Below are positions 33,887 to 42,644 of a DNA stretch of 64,000 bases, piece by piece (the stretch's first letter is position 1; each line of letters begins with the position of its first letter). The notes beneath the pieces are model-generated. The model saw only the letters and a list, made by a program, of their open reading frames with translations, was not told the origin of the DNA and searched no databases. The stretch is from Hydrogenophaga sp. (GTDB lineage: Bacteria; Pseudomonadota; Gammaproteobacteria; Burkholderiales; Burkholderiaceae_C). A program made the translations under genes and the position numbers. Where the stretch lies: NCBI RefSeq assembly GCF_030373245.1, contig NZ_JAUCZF010000001.1, positions 496,001 to 560,000 on the forward strand, read 5' to 3'.

Positions 33887-34918
33887 ATGACATTCACCAT
33901 CACCATCGAGCCCAGCGGGCGCAGTTTCAGCGCCGGCCCGGATGAAGCCATCTTGGCCGCCGGCATTCGCCAGGGCATCGGCTTGCCCTACGGCTGCAAG
34001 GACGGCGCCTGCGGATCTTGCAAGTGCAAGAAGCTCAGTGGCAGCGTGGTCCACGGACCTCACCAGTCCAAGGCGCTGAGCGCCGAGGAAGAAGAAGCCG
34101 GCTTTGTGCTGACCTGCTGCGGTGTGGCGCACAGCGATGTGGTGCTGGAGTCGCGCCAAGTCACGGAAGCTGGCGCCTATGCCATCAAGAAGATGCCGGT
34201 GCGCGTGAGCGCTTTGGAGCGCGCCTCGCCCGACGTGATGGTGCTGCGCCTGCAGCTGCCCGCGAGTGACACGTTTCAGTACCACGCAGGTCAGTACGTC
34301 GAGTTTCTCCTGCGCGATGGCGAGCGCCGCAGCTATTCGATGGCGAACGCGCCACATACCCAGAGCGCCGCACCGCAGATGGAGCTGCACCTGCGACACA
34401 TGCCAGGTGGCAAGTTCACCGACCACGTGTTTGGTGCGATGAAGGAAAAAGACATCCTGCGCATCGAAGGGCCTTACGGCAGCTTTTACCTGCGAGAAGA
34501 CAGCCCCAAGCCCATGGTGCTGCTGGCGTCGGGCACCGGCTTTGCACCGATCAAGGCGCTGATCGAACACATGCAGTTCAAGGGCATCAGCCGGCCCGCC
34601 ACCTTGTACTGGGGCGGCCGCCGCCCGGCCGACCTGTACCAACAAGCCTGGATCGAAGCGCGCCTAGCCGAGATGCCGCAGCTGCGCTACGTGCCGGTGG
34701 TGTCGGACGCGCAACCCGAAGACGCCTGGACCGGCCGCACCGGCTTTGTTCACCGCGCGGTGCTGGAAGACTTTCCCGATCTGTCCGGTCATCAGGTCTA
34801 CGCCTGCGGCGCACCCATCGTGATCGAGTCGGCCCGCACCGACTTCAGCGCGCTGGCTGGGCTGCCAGCCGAAGAATTCTTTGCCGACTCGTTCACGAGT
34901 GCGGCGGACAAAATTTGA
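33887..34918 (+). CDS. ferredoxin-domain oxidoreductase (CDP-6-deoxyglucoseen reductase-like)
   Basis: A 343-residue flavoprotein with three parts. An N-terminal plant-type 2Fe-2S ferredoxin domain has ligands in CKDGACGSCKCKK and TCC; an FAD domain (about residues 100-200) has the RRSYSMANAP binding motif; and an NAD(P) domain has VLLASGTGFAPIKALIEHM and YACGAPIVIESA. It moves electrons from NAD(P)H through FAD to the 2Fe-2S centre and on to a partner. The AscD-like name comes from the domain order; the true partner is unknown. A structured repeat follows its stop at once. Confidence 0.9.
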   Translation: MTFTITIEPSGRSFSAGPDEAILAAGIRQGIGLPYGCKDGACGSCKCKKLSGSVVHGPHQSKALSAEEEEAGFVLTCCGVAHSDVVLESRQVTEAGAYAIKKMPVRVSALERASPDVMVLRLQLPASDTFQYHAGQYVEFLLRDGERRSYSMANAPHTQSAAPQMELHLRHMPGGKFTDHVFGAMKEKDILRIEGPYGSFYLREDSPKPMVLLASGTGFAPIKALIEHMQFKGISRPATLYWGGRRPADLYQQAWIEARLAEMPQLRYVPVVSDAQPEDAWTGRTGFVHRAVLEDFPDLSGHQVYACGAPIVIESARTDFSALAGLPAEEFFADSFTSAADKI

Positions 34919-34919
34919 C

Positions 34920-34993
34920 CCACCCCCGTCGCTGCGCTCCGTCCCTCAAAGGGCAACACCTGCGGCCCGGCAAAGCCGGTTCCGCGGTGTTGA
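34920..34993 (+). repeat. 3'-end structured repeat, copy B
   Basis: Begins one base after the reductase stop. Outer helix CAACACC/GGTGTTG, then GCGG/CCGC, inner hairpin CCGGC-AAA-GCCGG. The upstream half has the smaller CCCT..AGGG hairpin. It is the best-preserved copy. Confidence 0.75.
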
Positions 34994-35093
34994 TTGGAGA
35001 AGACCCGTCGCGCGCACAGGCCCTTTAGACTCCCACTTCACCCTTCCACTCACAGCCACCTCGCGATGGCACAGAAGCGAAAGAGACCAATCC

Positions 35094-36059
35094 ATGATCC
35101 ACCGCCGCATCCTCAACACCGCACTCGCAGCCGCCCTGGTCTGGCCCGCCATCGGCATGGCGCAGACCACCACGCGCATCATCGTGCCGTTCGGCGCTGG
35201 TGGTCCCATTGATGTAACCACGCGCGTGCTCGCCGAAGCCGTCAAGGGCTCGCTGGGCACAGTGATCATCGAGAACCGGGCCGGAGCAGGCGGCAACATC
35301 GGCGTGGCTGCTGCGGCCAAGGCCGCGCCCGACGGCCTCACCATCGGCGTGGCCACCACCGCTTCGCATGGCATCAACCCTTGGCTGTTCAAGACCCTGC
35401 CATACGACCCGGTGAAGGACACGGTGCCCATCACCCAGATGCTGCGTGTGCCCAACGTGCTGGTCATCAATGCCGATGCGGCCAAGCGGCTCAACATCAA
35501 CTCGGTGGCCGACCTGATCGCGTACGCCAAAGTCAATCCAGGCAAGCTCAACTACGGCTCGGGCGGCAACGGCAGCGCGGGTCACCTCGCTGGCGAGCTG
35601 TTCAAGAACCAAGCCGGGTTCTTCGCGGTGCACATCCCCTTCAACGGCGGCAACCCTGCGCAGACCGCACTGCTCGGTGGCCAAGTCGACTTCAACATCG
35701 ACAACCTCGCCACCGCCGCGGCCAACATCCGAGCTGGCCGCATCAAGGCCCTGGCGGTCACCACAGCACAGCGGAGCGCGGTGATGCCCGATGTGCCGAC
35801 CCTGGCCGAGACTCTGCCCGGGTTCGAAATCGACACCTGGTGGGGCCTGTTTGCACCGGCTGGCACGCCGCCAGAGACCGTGCGCAAGCTCAACGCCGCT
35901 TTCACCGAGGCGCTGCGAACGCCTGAAGTCAAGGCCCGCTTCGCCACCCTCATGGCCGAACCTGCACCCAGCACGCCAGAGGCTTTCGACGCCTTCATGA
36001 AGAGCGAGCGCACCAAGTACGAGCGTGTGGTCAAGATCAGCGGCGCGCGCGTCGACTGA
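35094..36059 (+). CDS. tripartite tricarboxylate transporter substrate-binding protein (Bug family)
   Basis: A 321-residue periplasmic binding protein with a signal peptide (about residues 1-23, ending GMAQ). Bug-family marks are IIVPFGAGGPIDVTTRVLAEA, VENRAGAGGNIGVAAAAKAAPDG, the LNYGSGGNGSAGHLAGELF loop, and the C-terminal GVWG-like WWGLFAPAGTPPETVRKLN. These capture carboxylates or similar solutes for TctAB-type transporters or for sensing. No tctA or tctB is adjacent, so it is an orphan receptor, as is usual for this family in Burkholderiales. The ligand cannot be predicted. Confidence 0.92.
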   Translation: MIHRRILNTALAAALVWPAIGMAQTTTRIIVPFGAGGPIDVTTRVLAEAVKGSLGTVIIENRAGAGGNIGVAAAAKAAPDGLTIGVATTASHGINPWLFKTLPYDPVKDTVPITQMLRVPNVLVINADAAKRLNINSVADLIAYAKVNPGKLNYGSGGNGSAGHLAGELFKNQAGFFAVHIPFNGGNPAQTALLGGQVDFNIDNLATAAANIRAGRIKALAVTTAQRSAVMPDVPTLAETLPGFEIDTWWGLFAPAGTPPETVRKLNAAFTEALRTPEVKARFATLMAEPAPSTPEAFDAFMKSERTKYERVVKISGARVD

Positions 36060-36087
36060 TTCGCCAGAGCAAGCAACCCAAAAGAAA

Positions 36088-36113
36088 ACGGCACCCAAGG
36101 GTGCCGTCTTTTT
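36088..36113 (+). terminator. intrinsic terminator
   Basis: Stem ACGGCACCC/GGGTGCCGT with loop AA, then CTTTTT. It is 28 nt after the Bug receptor stop and ends just before the SCO gene stop, so it can serve the Bug gene and, from the other strand with the AAAA run, the SCO gene. Confidence 0.85.
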
Positions 36114-36132
36114 GAATGCGAGCAGCGGGCGA

Positions 36133-36735
36133 TCAGCCGCCGGCCAGCAGCTTCTTCAAGTCGTCGGCCAGTGCCTGCGCACCCGTGCCGTAGCGGTGGT
36201 AGAGGCGCACGCGACCCTGCGGGTCGTACACGTAGCTGCCCGCCGAGTGGTCCATCGTGTAGGTCTCGGGCGAGCTGCCCACCACCTTCTTGTAGTAAAT
36301 CTTGAAGCTCTTGGCCACCTCGGGCAGTTCCTCTGGCTTGGCGTAGAGCGCGAGAAAGGTGGGGTCGAAGGCGGCCATGTAGGCCTTCATGATCTCGGGC
36401 GTGTCGCGTTCGGGGTCGATGCTGACAAAGAGCCCCTGAAAACGCTCGCCGTCAGCACCCAGCATCTGTTTGACCTGTGCCATTTCGGTCATCGAAGTCG
36501 GGCAGACATCGGGGCACTGGGTGAAGCCGAAGAAGATGACCACCGCCTTGCCCTTGAAGTCGGCCAGGGTGCGCGGCTGTCCGTTGTGATCGGTCAGCGA
36601 GAACCCGGTGGCGTAGTCGGCACCCGTGATGTCGATGCCGGTGAACGGGACCTTGGTTTCACCGCAAGCCGAAAGCGCCAACGCCGCAGCGCCAGCCAAC
36701 AAGCAACGACGACGGGAGACAGAGAGGAGTTTCAT
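36133..36735 (-). CDS. SCO1/SenC-family copper chaperone
   Basis: A 200-residue lipoprotein (lipobox ALSACG near residue 24) with a thioredoxin fold. Copper ligands are CPDVC in FGFTQCPDVCPTSM and the distal His in YTMDHSAGSYVYD. SCO proteins load copper into the CuA site of cytochrome c oxidase subunit II. It is the last gene of the oxidase assembly group, separated from ctaB by copy D of the repeat. Confidence 0.92.
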   Translation of the reverse strand: MKLLSVSRRRCLLAGAAALALSACGETKVPFTGIDITGADYATGFSLTDHNGQPRTLADFKGKAVVIFFGFTQCPDVCPTSMTEMAQVKQMLGADGERFQGLFVSIDPERDTPEIMKAYMAAFDPTFLALYAKPEELPEVAKSFKIYYKKVVGSSPETYTMDHSAGSYVYDPQGRVRLYHRYGTGAQALADDLKKLLAGG

Positions 36736-36769
36736 CGTGATTAGACCGGGGTGAGGTGCTTGGTTCCCA

Positions 36770-36834
36770 GGCACCGCGGAACCGGGTTAGCGGGCCACCC
36801 CCTGGGGGGCGACGCGCGCAGCGCGGTGCAGGGA
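36770..36834 (-). repeat. 3'-end structured repeat, copy D (partly decayed)
   Basis: Directly after the ctaB stop on the minus strand. The CCCCC-CA-GGGGG hairpin is strong, but the second hairpin has lost the ACCTGCGG arm; the TTCCGCGGTGCC arm remains. Position and orientation match the other four copies. Confidence 0.6.
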
Positions 36835-36836
36835 GA

Positions 36837-37736
36837 TCAAATGTAATGATCGATCAGCAGTGCCGCAAACAACAACGACAAATGGATGAGCGAGAAGCGA
36901 AAAGTCTTGCGCGCGAGCGCATCGGAGTAATCGCGCCACAACACGAACGCATAGGTACAGAAGCCGATGCTCAGGATCACGGCCGACAGCAGATAAAACC
37001 AGCCACTCATCCGCATGATGAAGGGCATGAGGCAGGCGGCAAAAAGCACCACTGTGTAGAGCAGGATTTGCAACCGGGTGAACTCCGAACCGTGCGTGAC
37101 TGGCAGCATCGGCAGACCGGACTTGCGGTAATCCTCCACCCGGTACAGGGCCAGCGCCCAGAAATGCGGCGGGGTCCAGAGGAAGATGATGAGGAACAGG
37201 ATCAGCGCCTCGGGTGCGACCACACCTGTCATCGCAGCCCAGCCCAGCACCGGCGGCATGGCGCCTGAGGCGCCGCCGATCACGATGTTCTGCGGCGTCA
37301 GTGGCTTCAAGATCACGGTGTAGATCACTGCGTAGCCCACGAATGTCGCGAAGGTCAGCCACATGGTCAGCGGGTTGACCCAGAAGTACAAAATGGCCGA
37401 ACCGGCAGCGCACAACACGGCCGAGAAGCTCAGCGTGCGCGTATTGCTCAGCTCTCCCTTGGCGGTCGGCCGCCACGAAGTGCGCTTCATCCTGGCATCG
37501 ATGTGCTGTTCGACGACGCAGTTGAACGCCGCGGCCGCGCCAGCCACCAGCCAGATGCCGAAACAGGCAATGGCGGCCAGTTGCACGTCGGCCCAGCCCG
37601 GCACTCCCGGCACCGCCAGCACCATGCCGATCAGCGCGCAGAACACGATGAGCTGGATCACGCGCGGCTTGGTCAGCGCGTGGTACTGGCGCCAGGCCGA
37701 AGGCAGGGCGACAGCAGAGGAGGAGACGGTGCTCAT
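36837..37736 (-). CDS. ctaB: protoheme IX farnesyltransferase (heme O synthase)
   Basis: A 299-residue UbiA-type membrane prenyltransferase with about nine helices that adds a farnesyl chain to heme B. The two metal/substrate motifs are [19 protein letters not shown] near residue 66 and the second loop near residue 190 ([28 protein letters not shown]). Its product heme O is the substrate of CtaA encoded just upstream. The start ATG overlaps the ctaA stop (ATGA), so translation is coupled. Confidence 0.95.
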   Translation of the reverse strand: MSTVSSSAVALPSAWRQYHALTKPRVIQLIVFCALIGMVLAVPGVPGWADVQLAAIACFGIWLVAGAAAAFNCVVEQHIDARMKRTSWRPTAKGELSNTRTLSFSAVLCAAGSAILYFWVNPLTMWLTFATFVGYAVIYTVILKPLTPQNIVIGGASGAMPPVLGWAAMTGVVAPEALILFLIIFLWTPPHFWALALYRVEDYRKSGLPMLPVTHGSEFTRLQILLYTVVLFAACLMPFIMRMSGWFYLLSAVILSIGFCTYAFVLWRDYSDALARKTFRFSLIHLSLLFAALLIDHYI

Positions 37737-38887
37737 GGAGTCGATCGTGACAGGTTCAGGGCGGGCGCAGCGCTGGTTTGGTCGGCGCTGCGGGTGCTCA
37801 TGAGCGCGCTGGTCGTGAGAATCACCAGGGCAGCGGCGCCCGCGATGTGCGCCAGCGCAGCCAGCAAGGGCCAGTCCAGCACCACATTGGTCAGTCCGCT
37901 GGCGAATTGCCAGGCAGCCAGCAGCAGCAGTCCCTTGGCGATGCGACGGGTTTGCGGCGTTGACCACAGCAACCAGGCCAGCCAGCCCATGCCAGCAAAC
38001 ACCAGATAGGCGCTAAGGCGGTGAACATAGTGAATAGCCGTGAGGGCGGCAAAAGGCAGACCGTAGCCGGCCTGTGTCATGCCCAGTTCGCGCCACAGGG
38101 TGAAGCCGTGTGCGAAGTCCATTTCTGGCCACCAGCTGCCCTGACAGGTCGGGAAGTCGCTGCAGGCAAGCACGGCGTAGTTGGTGCTCACCCAGCCGCC
38201 CAGCGCAATCTGGACCCAGAGCAACGCGACCACGCCCACCAGCACCCGGCGGGCCAGTGCAGGAACGCCGATAAGTCCCACGCTGTCGGGCGCGGACAAC
38301 TCGTAGGCCACGGACTGCGCGCGCAACAGGGCCAGCAAGGCCATGCCCCCGAGCAGGTGCAGCGTGACGATGGCGGGAAACAGCTTCATGGTCACGGTGA
38401 GCGCACCAAAAGCACCCTGCAGGCAGACCCAGACCAGGGTCACCATGGGCCACCAGAACGACACCGTGAGCCTGCGCCGCTCGACCCAGCTCACCGCCGC
38501 CAGGACCAGGATGAGCACACCCACGCCAGTGGCGAGGTAGCGGTGAATCATCTCGATCCAGGCTTTGGAGAAGGTGACCGGTCCGGTGGGCATGGCGGCC
38601 TGGGCTGCCGCAATCGATTCCTTGGCACCGACCGGGCTCACGCTGCCGTAGCAGCCCGGCCAGTCGGGGCACCCCAGTCCGGAGTCAGTGAGCCGGGTGA
38701 AGGCCCCGAACAAAACGAGGTCGAAGGTGAGGAACAGCGTGACCAGGGTCAGCACGCGCAGGCGCTGCGCGGGCGCCGCATCGCGGTTGCGAAGCCAGAC
38801 CCAGGCCAGAGGTCCGAGTGCAATCACCACGCCCAGCAGCATGATGCGAGCGATGGGAGCGAGGTCGTAGAGTGGCTGGATGTCCAT
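37733..38887 (-). CDS. ctaA: heme A synthase
   Basis: A 384-residue COX15/CtaA membrane protein with eight helices in two pseudo-repeats that oxidises heme O to heme A. Heme-ligand His residues are in [45 protein letters not shown] and [16 protein letters not shown] Cys pair in the first periplasmic loop is [10 protein letters not shown]. It overlaps ctaB by ATGA and starts after a TGACATG junction with an 18-codon mini-ORF. Confidence 0.95.
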   Translation of the reverse strand: MDIQPLYDLAPIARIMLLGVVIALGPLAWVWLRNRDAAPAQRLRVLTLVTLFLTFDLVLFGAFTRLTDSGLGCPDWPGCYGSVSPVGAKESIAAAQAAMPTGPVTFSKAWIEMIHRYLATGVGVLILVLAAVSWVERRRLTVSFWWPMVTLVWVCLQGAFGALTVTMKLFPAIVTLHLLGGMALLALLRAQSVAYELSAPDSVGLIGVPALARRVLVGVVALLWVQIALGGWVSTNYAVLACSDFPTCQGSWWPEMDFAHGFTLWRELGMTQAGYGLPFAALTAIHYVHRLSAYLVFAGMGWLAWLLWSTPQTRRIAKGLLLLAAWQFASGLTNVVLDWPLLAALAHIAGAAALVILTTSALMSTRSADQTSAAPALNLSRSTP

Positions 38888-38888
38888 G

Positions 38889-38945
38889 TCAGGGATGCCC
38901 GGCTCCGGCGGGAGCGGCGATCTCGGGTGCGTGCAGCAGTTTCAT
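38889..38945 (-). CDS. 18-codon mini-ORF between oxidase assembly genes
   Basis: ATG at 38945 begins right after the stop of the SCO-like gene (CCTGACATG) and ends at a stop followed by C and the ctaA ATG (CCTGACATG again). The peptide is MKLLHAPEIAAPAGAGHP. It may be a translational coupling leader or just chance; I have no protein-level support. Confidence 0.3.
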   Translation of the reverse strand: MKLLHAPEIAAPAGAGHP

Positions 38946-38946
38946 G

Positions 38947-39627
38947 TCAGGGCAGTTTGCGACCTGGCGTGTCCCAGAACGCCGAGGCGCGCAGCAGACG
39001 ATCCAGGTCTCGTTTGGCTTGCTTGGGGTCAAGGTTGGCGGGAAAACGCATCATCCAGTTGCCCAGAGGGTCGACCACGTACAGGTGGTCTTCCAGGCGC
39101 TGACCGGGCGCGGGCTCCAGCCAGCTGGCGAGCTCGGAGGCGTCGACCCGCAATACATCGGCGGCGGCGGTGGCTTGTTGCAGCGGCTCGGTGAGTGCAG
39201 CGTCGCCGGTGCGCAGCCAGACCCAGTCGAGCCGGCCTTTCTCCCGACCCAGGGTCTCGCGCAGCTGGCGCTGCAGCAGGAGGTGGTCCTGACACGCGTT
39301 GTCGCACGCACTGTCGGCCACGCTGATCAGCAGCCACTGGTCTTTCAGGCTGGACAGCGGCACCGTCTGCCCCGCAGCATTCACGCCCGTGAGGCCGGGA
39401 ATCGGGCGCTGCGGCTGGATCAGCTCACCGTAGTTGCGCCGGCCTTCGGGCCGGATAACGTAGTAAGTGAAGTAAGACGCAATCACCGGCGCCGCACACA
39501 CCAGGAAGAGCGCCAGCATCTTCCAGCGGCCTGATCGCGTGGCGGCGGCTGAACGCGAGCTCGCCTGGTCCAGCTGCGGCAGACTGTGCACGGTCAGGGT
39601 GAGGGGTTCGTCAGGCAACTGGGCCAT
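38947..39627 (-). CDS. SCO-like thioredoxin-fold cytochrome oxidase assembly protein
   Basis: A 226-residue protein with one membrane helix (about residues 35-57, WKMLALFLVCAAPVIASYFTYYVI in part) and a thioredoxin-like domain facing the periplasm. A CxxxC pair (SACDNACQDHLLLQR, near residue 110) sits where SCO proteins bind copper, and the C-terminal DHLYVVDPLGNWMMRFP matches the SCO fold end. It probably helps copper or redox steps in CuA or CuB assembly. It lies between SURF1 and ctaA, overlapping SURF1 by 17 nt. Confidence 0.78.
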   Translation of the reverse strand: MAQLPDEPLTLTVHSLPQLDQASSRSAAATRSGRWKMLALFLVCAAPVIASYFTYYVIRPEGRRNYGELIQPQRPIPGLTGVNAAGQTVPLSSLKDQWLLISVADSACDNACQDHLLLQRQLRETLGREKGRLDWVWLRTGDAALTEPLQQATAAADVLRVDASELASWLEPAPGQRLEDHLYVVDPLGNWMMRFPANLDPKQAKRDLDRLLRASAFWDTPGRKLP

Positions 39628-40348
39628 GGGGATCGGGCTTTCGGCGGGGGGAAATGAACTGGAACCAGAGGTACAGCAGAGCGGCCAGTGCACACAGAGC
39701 AAACCACTGCACGGCGTATCCATAATGCTTTTGCACGCCTGCATTCACTCGAGGCCACTCGCGCAAGAGGCCGTCTGCGGTGTCACCGGTCTGCACGACC
39801 GAGACCTCCAGCAGGCGCAAACCAAAGGACTCGGCCATCGCCGCCACTTCGATATTTTGCCGGATCGGTCCCGGCGTGGCCTCGCCGAGCTCGTATAGCT
39901 TGGCTGGTGGCGGGGCCAAACGGCCTTCGATGACCACTTCGCCAGTGGGCGTGTGCACGGTGGGTACCCGGCTGCGGTCGGTGAAGTCTCGCGGTGCCCA
40001 GCCCCGCTGCACCAGTACGGCCTGATCGCTGCCGGTCAGCTGCAGCGGCGTGATGAGGAAAAAGCCGGTGCGGCCATTCATCTGGCGGTTGTCTAGGAAC
40101 ACGCTGGCTTGCGGCAGCCAATGGCCGCGCAAGCGCACAGCCCGGTGAATCTCATCCTGCAAGTCACTCGAAGCAAGCACGGCCTGCTCATTGAGGGCTG
40201 GGAGAGCGGATCGCTGATCTACCGTGGCCTGCAGCGCTTCCTTCTGCGCCGCCCGGTCCAGTTGCCAGCGACCCAGCGAAGCGGTGATCGCCAGGGTGAT
40301 CACGGTGGCTGCGGTGACGATCCAGAAGCGCCGCCCTCGGTGACTCAT
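39611..40348 (-). CDS. SURF1-family cytochrome oxidase assembly protein
   Basis: A 245-residue SURF1 protein with helices at both ends (about residues 8-26 and 213-232) and the family motifs GRWQLDRAAQKEAL, RGHWLPQASVFLDNRQMNGRTGFFLITPL, VLVQRGWAPRDF and HYGYAVQWFALCALAALLYLWF. SURF1 delivers or positions heme A in subunit I. The reading frame is open far upstream to 40804, but this ATG is the one that fits the family. Confidence 0.92.
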   Translation of the reverse strand: MSHRGRRFWIVTAATVITLAITASLGRWQLDRAAQKEALQATVDQRSALPALNEQAVLASSDLQDEIHRAVRLRGHWLPQASVFLDNRQMNGRTGFFLITPLQLTGSDQAVLVQRGWAPRDFTDRSRVPTVHTPTGEVVIEGRLAPPPAKLYELGEATPGPIRQNIEVAAMAESFGLRLLEVSVVQTGDTADGLLREWPRVNAGVQKHYGYAVQWFALCALAALLYLWFQFISPRRKPDPHGPVA

Positions 40349-40393
40349 GACCACGTCCCCATGCGAACGGGCACGGCACCGATAATGGTGGTC

Positions 40394-40636
40394 ATGAAAT
40401 ACTTTGTTATCGCCAGCTTCGTGGCCATTATCGGCAGTCTGGGCGCGGCGCTGGTCTTCATGATGCGGGGTGGCCAGCACGATGACGAAAACGCCGACAC
40501 CCAGACCCCTCCCCGCAACGGCATGGCGCGCGCCCTGGCGTTTCGAGTCGGGCTTTCGGTGCTGCTGTTTGTGGTCGTGCTCATCAGTTACTGGATGGGC
40601 TGGATCCAGCCCACCGGATTGCCGGTACAGCCCTGA
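40394..40636 (+). CDS. twin transmembrane protein (DUF2909)
   Basis: An 80-residue protein with two membrane helices (about residues 4-24 and 50-70) and the conserved C-terminal SYWMGWIQPTGLP. DUF2909 proteins are often found next to cytochrome oxidase genes and probably act in oxidase biogenesis or stability, but none is characterised. It is the only plus-strand gene inside the oxidase locus, head-to-head with SURF1 and tail-to-tail with ctaE. Confidence 0.85.
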   Translation: MKYFVIASFVAIIGSLGAALVFMMRGGQHDDENADTQTPPRNGMARALAFRVGLSVLLFVVVLISYWMGWIQPTGLPVQP

Positions 40637-40660
40637 ACTGGCGTTCGGGCCCATCTCAAG

Positions 40661-40687
40661 AAAAAAGCGCCGGTCGGCGCTTTTTTT
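40661..40687. terminator. bidirectional intrinsic terminator
   Basis: AAAAAA-GCGCCG-GT-CGGCGC-TTTTTTT. It lies between the convergent DUF2909 and ctaE genes and has U-rich ends in both directions. Confidence 0.88.
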
Positions 40688-40721
40688 CCTGGGCCAAGAG
40701 GACGCCGGGGCGCCCCGGTCA

Positions 40722-41603
40722 TCACATCCAGTAGACCAGGATGTAAAGCCCCAGCCACACCACGTCCACAAAGTGCCAGTACCAGGCTGCGCCTTCGAAG
40801 CCAAAATGGCTCTTGGCGGTGAAGTGGCCTTTTTGCAGGCGCAGGGTGATGAACAGCAGCATCAACATGCCCACAAACACATGGAACCCATGGAAGCCGG
40901 TCAGCATGAAGAACGTGGAGCCGAAGATGCCTGAGCTGAGTTTGAGGTTCAGGTCGGTGTAGGCGTGGTAGTACTCGTAGCCCTGTACGCCCAGGAACAC
41001 GATGCCCAGCAACACCGTGATCCACATGAAGCCAATGGTCTTGGCGCGTTGGCCGGCCTGCAGGGCGTGATGCGCAATGGTCAGCGTCACGCCCGAGGTG
41101 AGCAGCAACGCGGTGTTGATCGTGGGCAGCCAGAACGGACCCATGGTCTGGAACGGGTCAACGATGCCGGCCGGTGAAGCCGTGGCACCCGCCTGAACGC
41201 TGGGCCAGACTGAGCTGAAGTCGGGCCAGAGCAGCGCGTTCTCGATGTTGCCAAGGGCCGGTACCGAGTGGGTGCGAGCCCACCAAAGTGCGGTGAAGAA
41301 GGCGCCAAAGAACATCACCTCGGAGAAGATGAACCAGCTCATGCTCCAGCGATAGGACAGGTCAATCTTGCGGCCGTAGAGACCGCTCTGGCTTTCGCTG
41401 ACCGAATCGCGGAACCACTGGTAGGTCACCACTGACCAGAACGCCAGGCCAAAAGCGACCGAGTAGGCGCCCCAACCCACCCCGTTCACCCACTGCCCCG
41501 CCCCCATGATGACGAAAAACAGGCCGATGGCTGCCATCACCGGATGGCGCGAAGGGCCCGGGACGAAGTAGTACGGCGTGGTGCCGTGTGCGGCTGAAGA
41601 CAT
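40722..41603 (-). CDS. ctaE: cytochrome c oxidase subunit III
   Basis: A 293-residue integral membrane subunit with seven helices, part of the aa3-type terminal oxidase that reduces oxygen. Typical segments are HPVMAAIGLFFVIMGAGQW, RWSMSWFIFSEVMFFGAFFTALWWAR with the buried Glu, TINTALLLTSGVTLTIAHHAL and the C-terminal FEGAAWYWHFVDVVWLGLYILVYW. ATG 41603 is preceded by a GGAG (tAGGAGTGAGC). It is the last structural gene of the operon from ctaC. Confidence 0.96.
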   Translation of the reverse strand: MSSAAHGTTPYYFVPGPSRHPVMAAIGLFFVIMGAGQWVNGVGWGAYSVAFGLAFWSVVTYQWFRDSVSESQSGLYGRKIDLSYRWSMSWFIFSEVMFFGAFFTALWWARTHSVPALGNIENALLWPDFSSVWPSVQAGATASPAGIVDPFQTMGPFWLPTINTALLLTSGVTLTIAHHALQAGQRAKTIGFMWITVLLGIVFLGVQGYEYYHAYTDLNLKLSSGIFGSTFFMLTGFHGFHVFVGMLMLLFITLRLQKGHFTAKSHFGFEGAAWYWHFVDVVWLGLYILVYWM

Positions 41604-41666
41604 GCTCACTCCTAAACGCTTGTCGCTTGTTAGATTAAAAATACCGAGAGTTGCGATGATCCGCAA

Positions 41667-41876
41667 TCAGCGAACCACCCAGTTGACCAGCGCGATCAGC
41701 CCGCCCACAAACAACAAGGCCATGACCACGCCAACCACGATGATGTGAATCGGGTTCAGGCTGGCGATGTCTTTTTGGTAGTCTGCTTGGCGACGCACAC
41801 CGAGAAACCCCCAGAGCACGGCCTTGACCGTGCCCACAATCGAGCCCTTGCGAAGGTGGATCGGCAGATCGCTCAC
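41667..41876 (-). CDS. DUF2970 small membrane protein
   Basis: A 69-residue protein with one C-terminal membrane helix and the DUF2970 motif VKAVLWGFLGVRRQADYQKD. The family is nearly always found in oxidase operons of Burkholderiales, where it may aid assembly. The ATG overlaps the ctaG stop by 4 nt. Confidence 0.85.
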   Translation of the reverse strand: MSDLPIHLRKGSIVGTVKAVLWGFLGVRRQADYQKDIASLNPIHIIVVGVVMALLFVGGLIALVNWVVR

Positions 41877-42481
41877 ACCGCCCCCTCCACCGCTTTGGGC
41901 AACTGTACGGGTGTGACCGCCACTTCCTGAGGCGCCGCTGGCACCTTGCCACCGACTTCAAAGAAGGTGTACGAGAGCGTGATGGTCGACACGTCCTTGG
42001 ACAGCTTGGGGTCGATCACGAATGCAACCGGCCACTCTTTCTTTTCGCCAGGTGCCAGGGTGTACTGCGTGAAGCAGAAGCACTCGAGCTTGTTGAAATG
42101 CGCCATGGCCTGTTTGGGCGCGTAGCTGGGAATAGCCTGCGCCGCCATGGTGCGGTTCTGGATGTTCTGGAACTCGTAAAGCACCGTGGTCAGCTCACCC
42201 GGATGCACCTGCAAAGAACGCACTTCGGGCTTGAAGTGCCAGGGTCCACGCACATTGACGTCGAACTCCACCGTGATGGTGCGCGAGCGGTCCACCTGGG
42301 TGTTGGCGGGCGCCTTGGAACGGCCGGGCACATCACGCTCGGACAAGGCCAGGATGTTGATGCCCGTCACCTCGCAGATGGCGCGGTAGATTGGGACCAG
42401 CGCATAACCGAAGGCGAACATGCCCAGCGTGATCACGCCGAGCTTGCCCACCATTTTGAAATTCTCGCGTTTCAATCCCAT
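41873..42481 (-). CDS. ctaG: cytochrome c oxidase assembly protein CtaG (Cox11)
   Basis: A 202-residue Cox11/CtaG with an N-terminal membrane helix (about residues 12-33) and a periplasmic Ig-like domain that delivers copper to CuB of subunit I. The copper motif CFCF is in NKLECFCFTQYTLAPGE near residue 135, and SYAPKQAMAHFNK precedes it. ATG 42481 is preferred over the TTG two codons upstream. Confidence 0.95.
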   Translation of the reverse strand: MGLKRENFKMVGKLGVITLGMFAFGYALVPIYRAICEVTGINILALSERDVPGRSKAPANTQVDRSRTITVEFDVNVRGPWHFKPEVRSLQVHPGELTTVLYEFQNIQNRTMAAQAIPSYAPKQAMAHFNKLECFCFTQYTLAPGEKKEWPVAFVIDPKLSKDVSTITLSYTFFEVGGKVPAAPQEVAVTPVQLPKAVEGAV

Positions 42482-42515
42482 GGTCAATGCTCTGGTTAAA
42501 AGGGCTCGCCGGACT

Positions 42516-42629
42516 TCAGCCGCCGAACAGGGTCATCTTGCTCACGAAACCAAGAAAAAAAGCTGCGGCCACCGAAGCCAGGATCAGCGCCAGGCGCAGG
42601 TTGTGCTTCTTCTGCTCGTTCGGTTTCAT
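42516..42629 (-). CDS. cytochrome oxidase small assembly protein (37 residues)
   Basis: A 37-residue protein with one membrane helix: a charged start MKPNEQKKHNLRL, hydrophobic ALILASVAAAFFLGFV, then SKMTLFGG. It lies between ctaD (16 nt) and ctaG (34 nt) on the same strand. A similar tiny protein occurs at this position in Comamonadaceae and is annotated as an oxidase small assembly protein. It is below the length usually scanned for genes. Confidence 0.75.
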   Translation of the reverse strand: MKPNEQKKHNLRLALILASVAAAFFLGFVSKMTLFGG

Positions 42630-42644
42630 GGTTGTCGATGCCAA

